From Alphaproteobacteria bacterium (GTDB lineage Bacteria > Pseudomonadota > Alphaproteobacteria > Acetobacterales > Acetobacteraceae): a stretch of DNA of 64,000 nucleotides. The position numbers were made by a program, and so were the translations under genes. This document shows positions 62,014 to 64,000 of the stretch, in pieces (positions within the stretch are counted from its first letter, which is position 1; each line of letters begins with the position of its first letter). Location of the stretch: NCBI GenBank assembly GCA_020850755.1, contig JADZEB010000015.1:92046-156045 (forward strand). The letters are read 5' to 3'. The notes below the pieces were generated by a model, which saw only the letters and a list, made by a program, of their open reading frames with translations, was not told the DNA's origin and searched no databases.

Positions 62014-63803
62014 CGAACCGGGTGTGCGGCCTGGGCTGGGGGGCTGAATCCGTCCGCTAGGCGCCTGGCCTCGCGCAGGGCATGGACCACCTGATTGAGC
62101 CGCCGCTTCAGGCCGACGATGGCGAAGCGGTAGGCATCGGAATTGCGGTCCATGCCGGCCAGCTTGAGCGCCGGGGCGAGCGCGGGCAGGGCGCGCGCAC
62201 CCAGCGCCGGATCATGCTCGAAGCCCGAGCGGACGTGGTAGAGCACCGGGTTGAGCGTGCGCGCGATGCGCAGGAACAGGCGGTTCGCCGCTCCCGTCTC
62301 TGCCGCGTCCGAAAGGGGCTTGCAGCGCGCATGCAGTGCTGCCATCGCCTTCTGCACGCCCTCGGCCTCGGCCATCACCGCCTTGATCGGCAGGGCCTCG
62401 CCCGCCGCCTCGTCATATTCGCGCAGACTGTCGAGATAGTCCTGGACCGTCTCGGCGAGGTTGAACGGCAGCATATCGGCGGTGGCAAGCCGGAGCAGGA
62501 TCGAGGCATAGAGCCGGGTGTCCTGGGCCAGGATCGCCGGGTCGCACTTCTCGATCGTCTCGTGTTCGGAATGCCACCACCAGGCGCCGCCCGAACCGCC
62601 CACATTGGGGTCGCGGTTGGGGTCGTCGGGCGTCAGCATGGAATAGACCGACATGCTGGAAAGCCCGATGCCCCAGAAGGACTGGTCGGCCGCGCGCGAG
62701 GGCCGCGTCGGGCTGACATACTTGTCGCCGCGCTTGCCGATCGCGAGCTGTGCCTTGGACGATTTCATCGTCGTCCAGCCGGTGACCTCGGTCGTCATCG
62801 CCTCGTTGAAGGCCGAGATCTCGGCCATCTGGTGGCGCGGCACATAGACGGTGGCGCCCTTCACGCCGGGGCTGTCGATGTTGAAGTAGACGATGCCGTT
62901 CTCGTGCAGGTCGTGCCAGAAGGTGTCGGCGAACCAGGTCGAGCCGGAATAGCGGCCATGCGAATGGCCCGGCCACCAGCAGAAGCGCAGCCCGTAGCGC
63001 AGCCGGCCCTCGAAGCGCTTGAGCACGCGGGCCAGCTCCAGCACGCAGGCATCGCCCGACACGTTGTCGGTCGAACCGTCGAACCAAGAGCAGTAATGCG
63101 CACCGACCAGCGAGAACAAGGGCTCGCGCCCGCGCAGCTCGGCCATCGGCAGGCGCACCGTGCGCCAGCCCTCGAACACATCGGTCGTCAGCGTGGCCAT
63201 GACCGGGCCGAGCGCGAGGTCGGCGGCGATGCGCGCCCCGTCCTCGGCCGAGATCGAGCCCACATGGATGCGCGGAATCGCCCTGGTCTGGTCGAATTCG
63301 GGCGTGCCCCAGACGGGCGTGATGATCATCTTGTGGCGCTGCCGGCCGGCCGACATGCAGATCATGCCGCGCGCACCATGCGCCGCAGCCAGCACCGCGT
63401 TGTTGGGCGAGGGCAGCTTGCCCACCAGCACGATCTTCCCCCGCACATCCTTGCCGGCATAGCCCGCCTCGTCGCCATTGCCGACCGCGACCACCTCGGC
63501 GGTGACGCCGCCGGGCGGGGTGGAGAGGCCGAAGGCCACGCCCACCGCCGGCAGTTCGTAGCGCGCGCCGCCCTTGGGTGCGATCGCGACCGCGGTCGCG
63601 CGCGGATAGCTGATATAGCTCTCGAACTGGTGCACCGTCGGCGTGTAGCCATAGGCGCGCAGGCGGTCGGTCAGGTAGGCGCAGGCCTTCTCCTCCTCGG
63701 CGCTGCCGGAAACCTTCTCGCCCAGCGAACAGAGATGCGCCACCGTCGCCTGGAGCTCGCTCTCGGACACGATGTCGCGGGCCTGCTGGTCGAGATGGGT
63801 CAT
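62010..63803 (-). CDS. atypical M28-family peptidase
   Basis: A 597-residue protein with the M28 aminopeptidase fold and a PA domain insert (about residues 90-220). The zinc Asp is in DGSTDNVSGDACVLELARVL and the first His in GAHYCSW. In place of the usual AEE-x-GL motif (catalytic Glu plus Glu ligand) the protein reads WWPGHSHGRYSGSTW (about residues 275-289), and a late His pair lies in WWHSEHETIEKCDP. No signal peptide. A C-terminal ~150-residue helical region follows. It could be a non-peptidase member; ATG 63803. Confidence 0.82.
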   Translation of the reverse strand: MTHLDQQARDIVSESELQATVAHLCSLGEKVSGSAEEEKACAYLTDRLRAYGYTPTVHQFESYISYPRATAVAIAPKGGARYELPAVGVAFGLSTPPGGVTAEVVAVGNGDEAGYAGKDVRGKIVLVGKLPSPNNAVLAAAHGARGMICMSAGRQRHKMIITPVWGTPEFDQTRAIPRIHVGSISAEDGARIAADLALGPVMATLTTDVFEGWRTVRLPMAELRGREPLFSLVGAHYCSWFDGSTDNVSGDACVLELARVLKRFEGRLRYGLRFCWWPGHSHGRYSGSTWFADTFWHDLHENGIVYFNIDSPGVKGATVYVPRHQMAEISAFNEAMTTEVTGWTTMKSSKAQLAIGKRGDKYVSPTRPSRAADQSFWGIGLSSMSVYSMLTPDDPNRDPNVGGSGGAWWWHSEHETIEKCDPAILAQDTRLYASILLRLATADMLPFNLAETVQDYLDSLREYDEAAGEALPIKAVMAEAEGVQKAMAALHARCKPLSDAAETGAANRLFLRIARTLNPVLYHVRSGFEHDPALGARALPALAPALKLAGMDRNSDAYRFAIVGLKRRLNQVVHALREARRLADGFSPPAQAAHPVR

Positions 63804-63933
63804 CGCGGCGCCTCCTTGCCTGGGCGTGATCGCGCGGGCGGCGGCCGGTAGCCGGCACCCGCGCTTGCGGCACGCTATCGCCGGCCGCGCCCCGGCGCCA
63901 GGGGGGAGGGGGGTGGCCGTGGCCGGTGCCGCC
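63804..63933. other. non-coding GC-rich stretch before the last repeat
   Basis: Upstream of the M28 gene, G-rich (for example a GGGGGGAGGGGGG tract near 63901-63912). It presumably holds the M28 promoter on the minus strand; no element is recognised. Confidence 0.4.
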
Positions 63934-64000
63934 TAGGGCACGTTCCGTTCGGATTCGATCAGCCGAACGGAACTCGTGCCCGAGGAACTTATGGTTTGCG
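63934..64000. repeat. dispersed two-hairpin repeat, copy D (cut by window edge)
   Basis: Matches the first half of copy A closely, beginning TAGGGCACGTTCCGTTCGG and ending in the window at TTATGGTTTGCG. The second hairpin would lie beyond the edge. Confidence 0.8.

Noticed and set aside
1..64000. Prophage, insertion sequence or integrative element
   Set aside because: No integrase, transposase, phage structural gene, tRNA attachment site or base-composition break was seen; the only repeats are the array, the 14-bp tandem units and the hairpin elements.

Overview
The window is a very GC-rich, densely packed chromosomal segment with 58 called genes (one cut by the left edge) and no rRNA, tRNA, transposase or phage gene that I can see. 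The mixture of a complete Tad/Flp pilus locus of alphaproteobacterial (Cpa-type) layout, many Bug/TctC-type solute-binding proteins, Opp-type and NitT/TauT-type importers, and amide or hydantoin-type hydrolases suggests an environmental alphaproteobacterium, most likely near Roseomonas/Acetobacteraceae in the Rhodospirillales. That placement is inference from gene content and base composition, not from a marker gene. No transcription-factor gene was recognised anywhere in the 64 kb.

Region 1-6120 looks like peptide and amino-acid scavenging. On the minus strand run a Bug-type binding protein, two FAD-dependent amino-acid-oxidase-like enzymes and an Opp/Dpp-type ATPase that leaves the window. 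On the plus strand, divergently, are an M19 dipeptidase-like protein and a nitrilase-superfamily amidohydrolase. Region 6294-22131, all on the minus strand, is the Tad locus. A main operon reads flp1, prepilin peptidase (CpaA/TadV), CpaB, the secretin CpaC, a very short CpaD-like lipoprotein, CpaE/TadZ, the CpaF/TadA ATPase, TadB, TadC and a TadD-like TPR lipoprotein, and ends at strong hairpins. A second operon downstream carries four TadE-like pseudopilins and two TadG-like proteins. A second flp gene sits upstream as its own unit with its own terminator. Both flp genes have -24/-12 (sigma-54-like) matches about 95-110 bp ahead of the ATG.

Region 22329-35315 holds an L-lactate/malate-type dehydrogenase, a flippase-like membrane protein, a CRISPR-like array of five GC-rich palindromic repeats with constant 35-nt spacers but no cas genes, a methyltransferase, a two-gene operon (SH3 lipoprotein plus a 1019-residue WD40-like/caspase protein), an O-antigen-ligase-like membrane protein, an FAD dehydrogenase, and cysK-cysE. 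Region 35540-42646 has a class IV aminotransferase-like/SDR/CnbZ-like/SnoaL-like operon, a dipeptide-type binding protein, a 1-Cys peroxiredoxin, a rhodanese and an unrecognised HExxH protein.

Region 42643-53025 resembles a ureide/amide utilisation block. It has an amidase with a small partner protein, a complete NitT/TauT-type importer, an alpha/beta hydrolase, a Bug-type binding protein and HyuA-HyuB hydantoinase subunits. The importer ATPase is preceded by seven 14-bp tandem repeats, each with an ATG; six of these ATGs open a five-codon minicistron that ends in an ATGA overlap with the next. Region 53054-63803 holds a Bug-type binding protein/acyl-CoA ligase/DUF169/YdhR-like operon, a cupin dioxygenase-like protein, a TPR-containing family-41 glycosyltransferase, another dipeptide-type binding protein, PPK2 with an FNR-type box upstream, and an atypical M28 peptidase. 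A dispersed repeat of about 128 bp with two hairpins occurs four times, three of them in convergent gene gaps where its ends often supply stop codons.
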